Origin: a virus
DNA length: 29,601 nt
Direction: 5' to 3' (one strand)
Virus record (IMG/VR): IMGVR_UViG_3300030107_002608
Location: 1 to 29,601 of that record
In this document: positions 7,046 to 14,411 of the stretch, piece after piece
Layout: every line of letters starts with the position of its first letter
How positions within the stretch are numbered: position 1 is the first letter of the stretch
Program-made: the position numbers and the translations under genes
The notes under the pieces: generated by a model
Database searches by the model: none
What the model saw: the letters and a program-made list of their open reading frames with translations, nothing else
Told to the model about the DNA's origin: nothing

Positions 7046-7234
7046 TCACCCCATAAAAAACTGCGGCAACGCTGCCGCTGCAATCAATGCGTACAGCCCG
7101 TAAATAAGATGTTCTAAGTGCTTAAATTTGGCAGAGCCTTCTGCTAGACGCTCTTCGATACGTTGGTAGCGCAAGGCACACTCCCGCTCATGGGCGTTAA
7201 CTTCATTCAATGCTTGTTCGCCTTTATCGCTCAT
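7046..7234 (-). CDS. Small protein with amphipathic helix and C-terminal TM (XhlA-like layout)
   Basis: 62 residues: a soluble helical N terminus (ALNEVNAHERECALRYQRIE) followed by a C-terminal membrane segment at about 43-61 (LIYGLYALIAAAALPQFFMG). A charged helix then one TM is the layout of XhlA-type haemolysin/holin-accessory proteins; this is similarity of architecture, not sequence proof. The start overlaps the upstream gene by 4 bases (7231-7234, ATGA). It opens the membrane-protein run that leads to the holin and lysozyme. Confidence 0.7.
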   Translation of the reverse strand: MSDKGEQALNEVNAHERECALRYQRIEERLAEGSAKFKHLEHLIYGLYALIAAAALPQFFMG

Positions 7235-7437
7235 ACCGATACGTTTACTCGTTGGGTGGATGCAAGCGGTTGTGCTTCTACTTTGCTGCCCTCCTTGGTG
7301 TAGAGAACAGGCATGACGGTTTCGACCATCTCTCGGACAGTCTCACCTTCGGCACCTGTACGCAGGCGCTCTTGCTTTTGAATTGCGACCTGCTTCCAAC
7401 TAATCTGAGCAGATTCGCTAACCGAACCTACGTCCAC
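7231..7437 (-). CDS. Small conserved-looking protein of unknown function (GTG start)
   Basis: 68 residues beginning at GTG (7437). The only membership clues are position and coupling: it lies 5 bases after the previous stop and overlaps the next gene by 4 bases. The sequence (ESAQISWKQVAIQKQERLRT, then EMVETVMPVLYTKEG) is soluble with a predicted helix and no membrane segment. There is no clear Shine-Dalgarno before the GTG, so translation probably depends on coupling to the gene upstream. I do not recognise the family. Confidence 0.6.
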   Translation of the reverse strand: MDVGSVSESAQISWKQVAIQKQERLRTGAEGETVREMVETVMPVLYTKEGSKVEAQPLASTQRVNVSV

Positions 7438-7442
7438 AGTCG

Positions 7443-7655
7443 CTATTGTAGCTGCCCAGAAACAACAGGCTCTTCGTCAAGTGTAGCCACATTGTCTTGT
7501 GCTGGGGCTTGCTCTTTGAGTTCAGACATAAAGCGATCTCGCATTGCACCCATGTGGCTCATCGCTTCGCCCGACACCATGCCGTTCTTCGCGGCAGCAT
7601 CAATAAGGTTCAATACGTTAGCTAGATCGTGAAGCTGTATGTGTTTTGTTTCCAT
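7443..7655 (-). CDS. Small helical protein of unknown function
   Basis: 70 residues (METKHIQLHDLANVLNLIDA). It looks helical in the first two thirds with an acidic, flexible C terminus (LDEEPVVSGQLQ). No cysteines, signal or membrane segment. It directly follows the 111-residue fibre-associated gene with no spacing (start 7655, previous stop at 7656). Similar short proteins occur downstream of fibre genes in marine phages, but no function is known to me. Confidence 0.65.
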   Translation of the reverse strand: METKHIQLHDLANVLNLIDAAAKNGMVSGEAMSHMGAMRDRFMSELKEQAPAQDNVATLDEEPVVSGQLQ

Positions 7656-7991
7656 TTACCAAGGCACTCCTGATGCATCTACTGGTGTTGCTTTTTTGTT
7701 GATCTGACCTTGTAAGCCAGCTTCCTTAGCGGCGGCTGAGTCTTCATCTTCGTCAGCATCTAGCGCAGCTTTGACCCACGCAATAGCGTTATCTTTGGTC
7801 ACGCTATCGTAGGCAATAAAGTCTGACGAACTTGGATCACCAGACACGCCTTTTGAGCCGTAACAGTCTGCTGTGTACTCAGTGCCGCTAATAGTTTCAA
7901 CGGCTGAAAGCCGCCAGTGAATGTTGGTAATAAGCCCAGAGGAGACTTGCCTGTCCACCTGCGGGATGTCCCATGTGAATGTCGCAGCCAT
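7656..7991 (-). CDS. Fibre-associated beta protein (conserved marine phage family)
   Basis: 111 residues. The N-terminal half is a beta strand-rich domain (FTWDIPQVDRQVSSGLITNI; HWRLSAVETISGTEYTADCY) that corresponds to a small conserved domain which, from memory, follows fibre genes in cyanophages and pelagiphages. A helical stretch (AIAWVKAALDADEDEDSAAA) and a C terminus ending DASGVPW follow. Its start overlaps the fibre stop as TAATG. Possibly a fibre-tip or fibre-assembly partner; this is inferred from location. Confidence 0.7.
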   Translation of the reverse strand: MAATFTWDIPQVDRQVSSGLITNIHWRLSAVETISGTEYTADCYGSKGVSGDPSSSDFIAYDSVTKDNAIAWVKAALDADEDEDSAAAKEAGLQGQINKKATPVDASGVPW

Positions 7992-10900
7992 TAGCTACCT
8001 CCTTTCAGTTTTGCCAGTTCTGTTTCCAGCGTTTCGATTCGAGCCATAGCTTCCTGTAAAGCCTTAGTAAGTTGCGGAGTAATTCTGCCGTAATCTACCG
8101 CCCAAGGTTCTTTTGCAGCTTCTTCCCCACCCACATAAACAACCTGTGGAATCTGTTCATGTATCTCTTGCGCGATGAATCCAGTTTCTTCGTTGCCGTT
8201 ACCAATCCATTCGTAATCTCTCACCTGTAAGGCTTTAATAGTGTCCCACTGAGATGCTGTGTCTTGAATGTTGGTTTTTAAGCGCATGTCGGAAGATGTG
8301 TTATAAGCAACACTGCCTGTACCATCTCCCGTAATACTTCCTTGCTCACCACCTATATCTCGGAAACTAACGTATTTTGCAGCAGAAAATGCGTTGTCAT
8401 TAGAAAACATAACAGCCATGCAAATAGAACCAGACTCAACACTTGTATCGGAGTCATCGACAATCAGCGACGGGCCAGTAGTGGTCGCATTTGAGGCTAT
8501 GTGACATGCTCTAGCAGTCATGTCATCAGCAACAGTAGTTGTTGTTCCTACGCATAAGACATCACTTATCAGTCTGGCTGCTTCACTTGCACCCACAGTA
8601 AATCGAATTGAATCATCATTATGAACATATTGAATCATTCCTACGTTGTTATCGTCAGGATCACCAAAATGAATCGAAGCGGTAGCGTCATTAGGGCAAA
8701 GAAAAGCCATACCCACTGAGCTGCTGTTTTCTAAAACAAGCTCGTCAGCAGCAGAACCAGCAGAGACAGTGCCTGCCGTCGCAGTATGAATGTGTAGCTG
8801 CCCATCTGGTGAGGAGGTCTTAATACCGACCTTGTTGGTTCCTGCGTTTACAAACAAACAGTGCGTAGCGCCGTCCGACTCAACGCGAAAGTCTAAATTT
8901 TGGCCGCCATCGTTAAAAACCGCTTCTGTGCTGGAAAACTTTAATCGCTGAACCTCGGAGCCTGACACTAAAGTGTTAAAATCCATCCTAGCTGATTCGC
9001 TGCCGCTGGTAACTCCTGTAGAAATTACTTCGATACTCGCATATGTATCTCTATTGCCATCGCTGTCATCTGCTTTGAAGTTAATAACCGCTATATCATC
9101 CGAAGTACCGGGAGAAGCCGAATCACGAATAAAATCTAAGATCGGGCCATCATTAGCATCACCGTCAGTACAAACGAGGGCAAGAGTTGTGTTGTTGTCA
9201 CCTCTAGCTATGTTTAGTTTGCCGCCGTAATCGGTAGTGGTATTTATTAAGACAGCACCTGACTGCTTGATTCGCATGGCCTCTGATAAACTTGAGCTAC
9301 CATCGGGAGTGGTTTCAAATGTAAGTCTGCCCGGCACATCGTTTTCACCCGGTGTTCCGTCAATAGCTGCTCCAATTTTTGCTGATTGGTGAGCCATATC
9401 AACACCATCGGCGCCTATAAAGGAGATTCGTCCAAGAGCATCGCCAGACTGAACAATGGTGAAATTATCCCCAACGCTAGTAGACCTCGATTTTGTTAAA
9501 TTTATAAATGTCCCAGAAGTGTTATTCGTATAACGGCTAATTGACATACCTGCATTAGCATTAGAATTGCCTTGTATTTGGAAGGTTGGGGCAACTGCAA
9601 GCGAACTAACTGGAGCGTTGTTGCCTATCACAACTACATTGTTGCCACCATCAACGAAAAACTTATTGGCTGCTCCATCGGTTTCGACTCGGAAGTCGAG
9701 GTCTACGCTGTTTTCGTTAAAGACAGTTTCGGTAGCGTTAAAATCTAAACGGCTTCTAGTTGTCCCAGCAACTTTTGTTGAAATGGTTAATCCTGCATCT
9801 TCAGAGCCATTAGTGGGGTCAACAATGCGAGATGCGATATTTACATAATCAAGAGTATTTCCCCCACTATCTTTGCCACTAAAATCAATACGCCCCATAT
9901 CATCATCGGCTGCGGGGGTGGCGGAACTCCTATCTAATTGAAGAATTGGCCCAACAGAAGTGCCGCCGTTGGTGCATTCTATGATGACTCCTTCATCTTG
10001 AGTTGCAGTTGTTACATGGAGCTTTGTTGAAGGCGACGAATCTCCGATTCCGATGTCACCTGCGTTTGTAATTCGTAGTGCCTCAGCTATTGAGGCAGAA
10101 CCATCAGGAACAGTAGAAATAACCAACCTTCCCGGCACATCGTCTGATCCGGGGGTGCCATCTATCGCCGCTGCTATTTGTACGGGTTTAGTAGCAACGT
10201 CGCCGCCATCATCAGCAGCAAACTGTATCAATCCCACGGTGTCGCCAGACTGAACGATTGTGCCCCCAGCTGTTGCAATTGAACCGTTTCGGCTTTTGCC
10301 TAATATAAATCTAGGGCCAGCTGTATCAGCAGAGTATCGAACAACACCAAGAGTGGTGCCTCCGTTGTCCGTTCCAACAACCCCCAGATGAGGATTAACT
10401 CCTGCCACCGCTATTTGCGCGTTAAAACCAAGCATCACTCGGTTGGTGCTTCCTTGGATAAACAAAGCGTTTGCATCGGTATCTGTTTCGACTCGGAAGT
10501 CGAGGTCTTGACTGTCTTGATTAAAAACAGTTTCTGTTGAGGTCATCTGAATACGACTTCGATTCGTCCCATTGACTATCGAATCTATTTCTAAAAGACC
10601 GTCTTCTGTGCCATCTGAGACATCGGCAAGCAGCATCCGAATAAAGCCAAAGCTGGTTTCTTCAGCCGCATCGTTGTTCGCCATAAAACGAATTTGACCT
10701 GCCACGTCATCATCTGCGGGACTTGCACTCAACCGTGATAAATCCAAACGGGGGCCAACACTTGCATCTGCGTCTGTCGAAATAAGCTGGAGACCAGTGG
10801 TATTACCCTCTTGCTCAGTTATAAGGTTTTTCACGTTTAGGTCAGTAAACGCATCTACCATTTTCCCGCCAGAGCCTGCGCCATCAGAGTAAATGGCTTT

Positions 10901-11260
10901 GACTTGACCATTGCGAATCGTGACCGTAGCGCCAGAACCTTGCTTGATAATGATTGACTGAGAACCGCTGGTTGCGTTCTCAATGAACCACAGCTTGCTG
11001 ACCGTGTTAGGGCCTATCGTGATGGTGCAAGTGCTATCAAGAGTGCCAGTATATTGAAGATAGATTGACCTGCCGGGATCAGTAGCGCCATCGGCAATCG
11101 TAGTGGTATGCGTGTCAGCATTGGTCGTAATCGCCTCTGTTCCAAAAGAAAACGCTTCAGCAACTAACTCTAAATTTGTATTCGTACTAGTGCCCCAGGT
11201 GCCTGACTCGTCGCCAGTAGCAATCTCTTTTAGACGTAGATCATTAACATAAGTTGCCAT
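7991..11260 (-). CDS. Tail fibre/spike with three ~268-residue repeats and C-terminal S74 chaperone
   Basis: 1089 residues. The N terminus (ATYVNDLRLKEIATGDESGT; WGTSTNTNLELVAEAF) matches the virion-attachment end of many phage fibres. The shaft holds three copies of a beta-rich unit centred on [ET]AVFN/ETVFN...LDFRVE[TS]D near residues 245, 513 and 781, with partner blocks AAIDGTPG..DVPGRL. Residues about 989-1089 form an intramolecular chaperone (Peptidase_S74) with SSDMRLKTNI, TGFIAQEIHEQIPQVV and WAVDYGRITPQLTKALQE, then a coiled coil. In this family the chaperone helps the fibre trimerise and cuts itself off at the conserved Ser, probably next to residue 989 here. It would bind the host surface. 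Confidence 0.93.
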   Translation of the reverse strand: MATYVNDLRLKEIATGDESGTWGTSTNTNLELVAEAFSFGTEAITTNADTHTTTIADGATDPGRSIYLQYTGTLDSTCTITIGPNTVSKLWFIENATSGSQSIIIKQGSGATVTIRNGQVKAIYSDGAGSGGKMVDAFTDLNVKNLITEQEGNTTGLQLISTDADASVGPRLDLSRLSASPADDDVAGQIRFMANNDAAEETSFGFIRMLLADVSDGTEDGLLEIDSIVNGTNRSRIQMTSTETVFNQDSQDLDFRVETDTDANALFIQGSTNRVMLGFNAQIAVAGVNPHLGVVGTDNGGTTLGVVRYSADTAGPRFILGKSRNGSIATAGGTIVQSGDTVGLIQFAADDGGDVATKPVQIAAAIDGTPGSDDVPGRLVISTVPDGSASIAEALRITNAGDIGIGDSSPSTKLHVTTATQDEGVIIECTNGGTSVGPILQLDRSSATPAADDDMGRIDFSGKDSGGNTLDYVNIASRIVDPTNGSEDAGLTISTKVAGTTRSRLDFNATETVFNENSVDLDFRVETDGAANKFFVDGGNNVVVIGNNAPVSSLAVAPTFQIQGNSNANAGMSISRYTNNTSGTFINLTKSRSTSVGDNFTIVQSGDALGRISFIGADGVDMAHQSAKIGAAIDGTPGENDVPGRLTFETTPDGSSSLSEAMRIKQSGAVLINTTTDYGGKLNIARGDNNTTLALVCTDGDANDGPILDFIRDSASPGTSDDIAVINFKADDSDGNRDTYASIEVISTGVTSGSESARMDFNTLVSGSEVQRLKFSSTEAVFNDGGQNLDFRVESDGATHCLFVNAGTNKVGIKTSSPDGQLHIHTATAGTVSAGSAADELVLENSSSVGMAFLCPNDATASIHFGDPDDNNVGMIQYVHNDDSIRFTVGASEAARLISDVLCVGTTTTVADDMTARACHIASNATTTGPSLIVDDSDTSVESGSICMAVMFSNDNAFSAAKYVSFRDIGGEQGSITGDGTGSVAYNTSSDMRLKTNIQDTASQWDTIKALQVRDYEWIGNGNEETGFIAQEIHEQIPQVVYVGGEEAAKEPWAVDYGRITPQLTKALQEAMARIETLETELAKLKGGS

Positions 11261-11392
11261 TTATCTTCTCCGACGTTTAGCAACGGGCTTTTTCATAGAG
11301 GCCACATGCTTCTTGAGCGTTTCAGCTTGTTTTTTATGAGTCTTGGAGGCTTTTTCTAGTCCCTTGATAATCTTCTTCACTTTACGTGGCAT
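11261..11392 (-). CDS. 43-residue basic microprotein
   Basis: Translation from the ATG at 11392 gives MPRKVKKIIKGLEKASKTHK, then KQAETLKKHVASMKKPVAKR and RRR before TAA. The ATG overlaps the stop of the upstream gene (TAATG) and the TAA directly abuts the ATG of the fibre gene at 11260, so it fills the only gap in this part of the operon exactly. About 20 of 43 residues are Lys, Arg or His, and the sequence is predicted as one amphipathic helix with a basic tail. I recall similar short KKIxKGLxKASKTH peptides next to fibre genes in other marine phages, but no function. DNA binding or a fibre-assembly role are guesses. Confidence 0.75.
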   Translation of the reverse strand: MPRKVKKIIKGLEKASKTHKKQAETLKKHVASMKKPVAKRRRR

Positions 11393-12027
11393 TAAGCTAC
11401 CTCTTCCCAATTTGGAGTTTGACTGTCTGTTACATCAGTCCAACTCGGTGTTTGACTATCTGACACACTTGACCAGGTTGGCGTTTGACTATCTGAAACG
11501 CTTGACCAGGTTGGTGTTTGACTATCAGTTATACTACTCCAATTCGGGTCTTGCCCGTCATTTATGATACCGTAAACGTTAAAATATCCTATCGCTCCCG
11601 TTGACGAAACGCCTGTAGGAGTTGCGTTAGCCGAGCCCGATACTGATACAGATCCAATCTCTCCGCTACCTTGTACGCCAGTAACTGATACATTCGCTGC
11701 ACCTGTGACCGTAATCGAGCCAACGGCTCCAGTCCCAGTATTACCAGTAACACTAACATTCGCATCAGCGGATACAGTAGCCGTTCCGATAGATCCAGTG
11801 CCTGCCACGCCCGTGACAGATACATCGATACCCGCCCCTTGGACGATTGTGACCGACCCGATTGACCCTGTGCCAGAAACGCCTGTGACAACGGCATCTG
11901 TGCTGAGGATGACCGTGACTGATCCAACAGAACCTGTTGCAGATACGCCAGTAACTTCAATAGGCGCTTCTTCGCCCCAAGCGCCCTCACCCCAAGTGCC
12001 TCTGCCCCAGCCCGTGACATTAGCCAT
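11392..12027 (-). CDS. Two-repeat beta protein: 22-residue VTGVxGTGSIGSVTV units and 11-residue Trp repeats
   Basis: 211 residues with three parts. The N terminus is Trp/Gly-rich (VTGWGRGTWGEGAWGEE). Residues about 25-153 hold six copies of a ~22-residue unit of the form VTGV.GTGSIGSVTV, likely a stacked beta structure. Residues about 160-210 hold five 11-residue units around DSQTPTWSSVS with Trp at 163, 174, 185, 196 and 207. Proteins with these elements occur among virion genes of marine phages. It lies between tail/connector genes and the fibre, so a fibre, whisker or capsid-decorating role is plausible but unproven. The stop overlaps the 43-residue gene as TAATG. Confidence 0.8.
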   Translation of the reverse strand: MANVTGWGRGTWGEGAWGEEAPIEVTGVSATGSVGSVTVILSTDAVVTGVSGTGSIGSVTIVQGAGIDVSVTGVAGTGSIGTATVSADANVSVTGNTGTGAVGSITVTGAANVSVTGVQGSGEIGSVSVSGSANATPTGVSSTGAIGYFNVYGIINDGQDPNWSSITDSQTPTWSSVSDSQTPTWSSVSDSQTPSWTDVTDSQTPNWEEVA

Positions 12028-12030
12028 TCC

Positions 12031-12462
12031 CTATGCGATGCGAATAATCGCATTCGACGCATCAGCTGCAGGAAACTGTATTGTAAAATCACCAGAACTT
12101 GATGACTTATCTGCGCCAAAATCAAGCGCACACACAGATGGATCACCTGATGCGCTGTCATTGAATATCAGTGCCCCTCTTGCTGTTAAAGTGCTTGAGG
12201 AGAAGGTCAAGTCAGAAAAGTCTGTTATGGCAGTGGTCCCATCGTTGCTAGGATCGACGCGAGTAAGTGCTGCGCCCTTTGCTGTGTATCCTGTGCCTGA
12301 TATCTCATTTGATGTGGTGTAAGCCGTGGTGCTTGCCCCCAGGGAAGCAGAGCTTGTGTACAGCGCAAGATTGAATGTGCTGCCGCCTGAGTTTTTGAAG
12401 TTGTGAACTGCCTCTAATATTTCTTTTTTAAATGTTGTGCACATCGCTGTTGTTATGGCCAT
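12031..12462 (-). CDS. Conserved beta-rich virion protein
   Basis: 143 residues: MAITTAMCTTFKKEILEAVH at the N terminus, then FNLALYTSSASLGASTTAYT and GYTAKGAALTRVDPSNDGTT, with a Ser/Thr-rich beta-type C-terminal half. It resembles a family repeatedly found in marine phage structural operons and usually listed as virion-associated or hypothetical. The start follows AGGAG at good spacing and overlaps the previous stop as TAATG. Likely part of the tail or the tail-capsid joint, by position only. Confidence 0.75.
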   Translation of the reverse strand: MAITTAMCTTFKKEILEAVHNFKNSGGSTFNLALYTSSASLGASTTAYTTSNEISGTGYTAKGAALTRVDPSNDGTTAITDFSDLTFSSSTLTARGALIFNDSASGDPSVCALDFGADKSSSSGDFTIQFPAADASNAIIRIA

Positions 12463-12755
12463 TACAGACTCCTGATTATGTTTGCCATATCATCATGGCC
12501 TTGTTTTTCCAATTCTGCGATCAAAGTCGTTCTGTCGCTCTTGATGGCTTCTTTAATGTAAAACGCCACAGTTGCCTCTACAGATTGTTTGAAAGCCTCT
12601 GCTTGCTGAGCAATTAAAGGATGGCAGTTTCCACCAACACTCACAATCTTATCTGCAGCAGCCTTTGCCCAAAACTCTGGGTCATGGCCTTTCCCTACAG
12701 TTGTCTCAACAATGACATTACCAATTTCAAGTTTGGTTGCTTCAAAAAAAGCCAA
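12462..12755 (-). CDS. Small helical conserved phage protein
   Basis: 97 residues: a short beta opening (KLEIGNVIVETTVGKGHDPE), then helices (FWAKAAADKIVSVGGNCHPL; AQQAEAFKQSVEATVAFYIK) and a C terminus ending GHDDMANIIRSL. Its 'HP.IA.QAEAFK' helix resembles a conserved small family located between connector and fibre genes in marine phages. No active-site or membrane feature is visible. It starts 2 bases after the adaptor stop and ends overlapping the next start (TAATG). Function unknown. Confidence 0.75.
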   Translation of the reverse strand: MAFFEATKLEIGNVIVETTVGKGHDPEFWAKAAADKIVSVGGNCHPLIAQQAEAFKQSVEATVAFYIKEAIKSDRTTLIAELEKQGHDDMANIIRSL

Positions 12756-12757
12756 AA

Positions 12758-13393
12758 CTAAGTGCTCGCGATGTCGTATCTATATTCGTCCCTTGCTCCA
12801 TAACCTTCGCCAAGCTTTTTAAGAGAAGATATAGCCATCATAAAACGTTGCTCGTACTGGCCTATTTCTTCAGGAACCTTGAGAAATGTCGCTGCTTCTA
12901 CAAGCGTTCCATAAAGCATAGCGTCAGGGGCGTTTGTAGAAAGCCAAGTGGTGCCGCTGTCTGCGCCCGCCGTAAGTGACGCTGGCCTGTATTTGTAGTG
13001 AAGCTCAAACGAGTAATCAGATGCAGGCGTAGGCGCTAAAATGAACGTATTGTCATCAAAAAGAGCGTAATACTTTGTTTCGCCGGTTGTTGATGCGTTA
13101 GGCGTGTAATCTCTAATAAAAGAAACATGCTTTAACAACGGATATGTGTAAACGCTATTGATGATGAGCGCCAAGCTGTAAGAAGCCAAGAAGTCTGAAG
13201 GGGTTGATAGGTACTGAAAACCTGTGGTTGCGTTACCTGTGACGTTCTTTCTGAACACAGGCAACTGAACGTTCTTCAGTATGCGCTCTTCAGCTTCTTT
13301 TATGAATGTATCAAGATCAGCTACAAAAGTGGTTTCTGCAGTTTCACAGTAGTCTTGAACCGTTGATTTCAGTGTCGCTAATGTAAAACTCAT
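12758..13393 (-). CDS. Head-tail adaptor-like protein (SU10/T7 gp11 type)
   Basis: 211 residues. The N terminus is helical (TLATLKSTVQDYCETAETTF), followed by DTFIKEAEERILKNVQLPVF and a mixed core with LSTPSDFLASYSLALIINSV and FELHYKYRPASLTAGADSGT, then helices ending KLGEGYGARDEYRYD. The helix-beta-helix order, the 'FI..AE.RI...' helix and the 'YP.LLY..L.EA..FL' style C-terminal half fit phage adaptor proteins that link the portal ring to the tail. It overlaps the zinc-ribbon gene by 4 bases. Assigned by pattern and by the neighbouring P22 gp4-like gene. Confidence 0.7.
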   Translation of the reverse strand: MSFTLATLKSTVQDYCETAETTFVADLDTFIKEAEERILKNVQLPVFRKNVTGNATTGFQYLSTPSDFLASYSLALIINSVYTYPLLKHVSFIRDYTPNASTTGETKYYALFDDNTFILAPTPASDYSFELHYKYRPASLTAGADSGTTWLSTNAPDAMLYGTLVEAATFLKVPEEIGQYEQRFMMAISSLKKLGEGYGARDEYRYDIAST

Positions 13394-13731
13394 GTTGTCA
13401 CCACCGTTACTGTTCCAACAGATCCCGTTGCGCCATCTATACTAAACTCAGAACCTATCGGATCACCTGTAGTAGACATCATTTGATTGTCATCAATCGT
13501 TCTTACAACGCCTGCCCCGGCAACCACATCAGGAGAAAGATTAGGCCTAGGAAAGCGCAGCGCCTCTGGATCAGAAACATTATGAATGGGCTCTAGCTGC
13601 GGATGTTTTGGTTCGTAACACTCAGGGCAAACACGAAAGCCTGTCCACTCTTTTTTTAGCTCAAGGTATTTGTATTGAAAGCCACATCTATCGCATATGG
13701 CAATTGCATACTTGCCAGAAGCAAAAGCCAT
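13390..13731 (-). CDS. Zinc-ribbon protein carrying one copy of the downstream repeat unit
   Basis: 113 residues. Cys13 and Cys16 (ICDRCGFQYKYLELKKEW) pair with Cys35 and Cys38 (CPECYEPKHPQLEP) to form a zinc ribbon of the type that recurs beside connector genes in many phages. The middle (NVSDPEALRFPRPNLSPDVV) is loop-rich. The last ~15 residues (DGATGSVGTVTVVTT) match one unit of the VTGVxATGSVGSVTV repeat in the gene at 11392-12027. It lies between two connector proteins and overlaps both neighbours (TAATG, ATGA), so a structural or assembly role in the neck is likely. Metal binding is expected from the four Cys residues. Confidence 0.8.
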   Translation of the reverse strand: MAFASGKYAIAICDRCGFQYKYLELKKEWTGFRVCPECYEPKHPQLEPIHNVSDPEALRFPRPNLSPDVVAGAGVVRTIDDNQMMSTTGDPIGSEFSIDGATGSVGTVTVVTT

Positions 13732-14411
13732 TACGCTCTCCTGTAAGACCTGGTATCGGGATAAACATTAAAAGATGCTCTGCTTTCATCTTGATCGGCT
13801 GCTCTAGCAAATTCTTCTTCATAGAATCCTTTGAGCATTTGCACGCGATCAGGCGCCTTTTTCAATGCTATGTAGTACGCCAGTCCTGCTGACAAACAGG
13901 GGTAGAATCGAAAAGGCACATCGACTGTGTTCACGCTAGCGTCTGCATCTTCAATCCGAACCAATCGATTAATGATCAATTGATCTGTTGAGTTCTCTGA
14001 TGCTGGCCAGATATAAAGACGAGGCGTCAATTGTTTATCAAGAAAGAACTGAGTCGGCCTTGCTTGAGTGGATTTGGTTGGAATGTTGTAATACTCAGAC
14101 CTTCCTATCTGCTCCATAGTGATATCTGTGGTCGTTGAGCCTTCAGTTCTTCTGATAACAACATCAAGCACATCAATCGTGCTCGCAGATAAGTCAATGA
14201 ACTCATCGCCAGTTGTTAGAGTAGTTGTGCTATTGGTTACCGTCCACTGATTCAAGCCTCTGTTTGCCCAGTCAGCAAACAAAAGATTCAAAGATCTTCT
14301 TGCAGTTACGCCATCGTAGCCGGTGCGGAATTCAAGGCCACATCTTTCAAATGCTTCCTCTATGTATTCCGCAACATCTGGCTCAAAGTCTCTGCTTCCA
14401 GAAGTGGCCAT
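13731..14411 (-). CDS. P22 gp4-like head-tail connector/adaptor
   Basis: 226 residues. The N-terminal half has helices in the classic connector pattern: DVAEYIEEAFERCGLEFRTG, then ARRSLNLLFADWANRGLNQW. A beta section with FIDLSASTIDVLDVVIRRTE follows, and then LNVYP-like C-terminal residues (SFNVYPDTRSYRRA). The 'EAFERCG...G.....ARRSLN.L...W..RG.N.W' block matches the P22 tail-accessory gp4-like family that binds the portal bottom. Both ends overlap neighbours by one base (TAATG). No lysozyme activity motif is apparent. Confidence is good for the family and moderate for the exact role. Confidence 0.8.
   Translation of the reverse strand: MATSGSRDFEPDVAEYIEEAFERCGLEFRTGYDGVTARRSLNLLFADWANRGLNQWTVTNSTTTLTTGDEFIDLSASTIDVLDVVIRRTEGSTTTDITMEQIGRSEYYNIPTKSTQARPTQFFLDKQLTPRLYIWPASENSTDQLIINRLVRIEDADASVNTVDVPFRFYPCLSAGLAYYIALKKAPDRVQMLKGFYEEEFARAADQDESRASFNVYPDTRSYRRA

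Noticed and set aside
11398-11550. 33-base tandem repeats considered as a CRISPR array
   Set aside because: Units are contiguous without spacers, in frame, and encode an 11-residue protein repeat; no cas genes are nearby.
11705-12322. 205-codon plus-strand open frame rich in Pro/Val/Thr
   Set aside because: It is the antisense of repeat-coding DNA; regular composition follows from the opposite-strand repeats.
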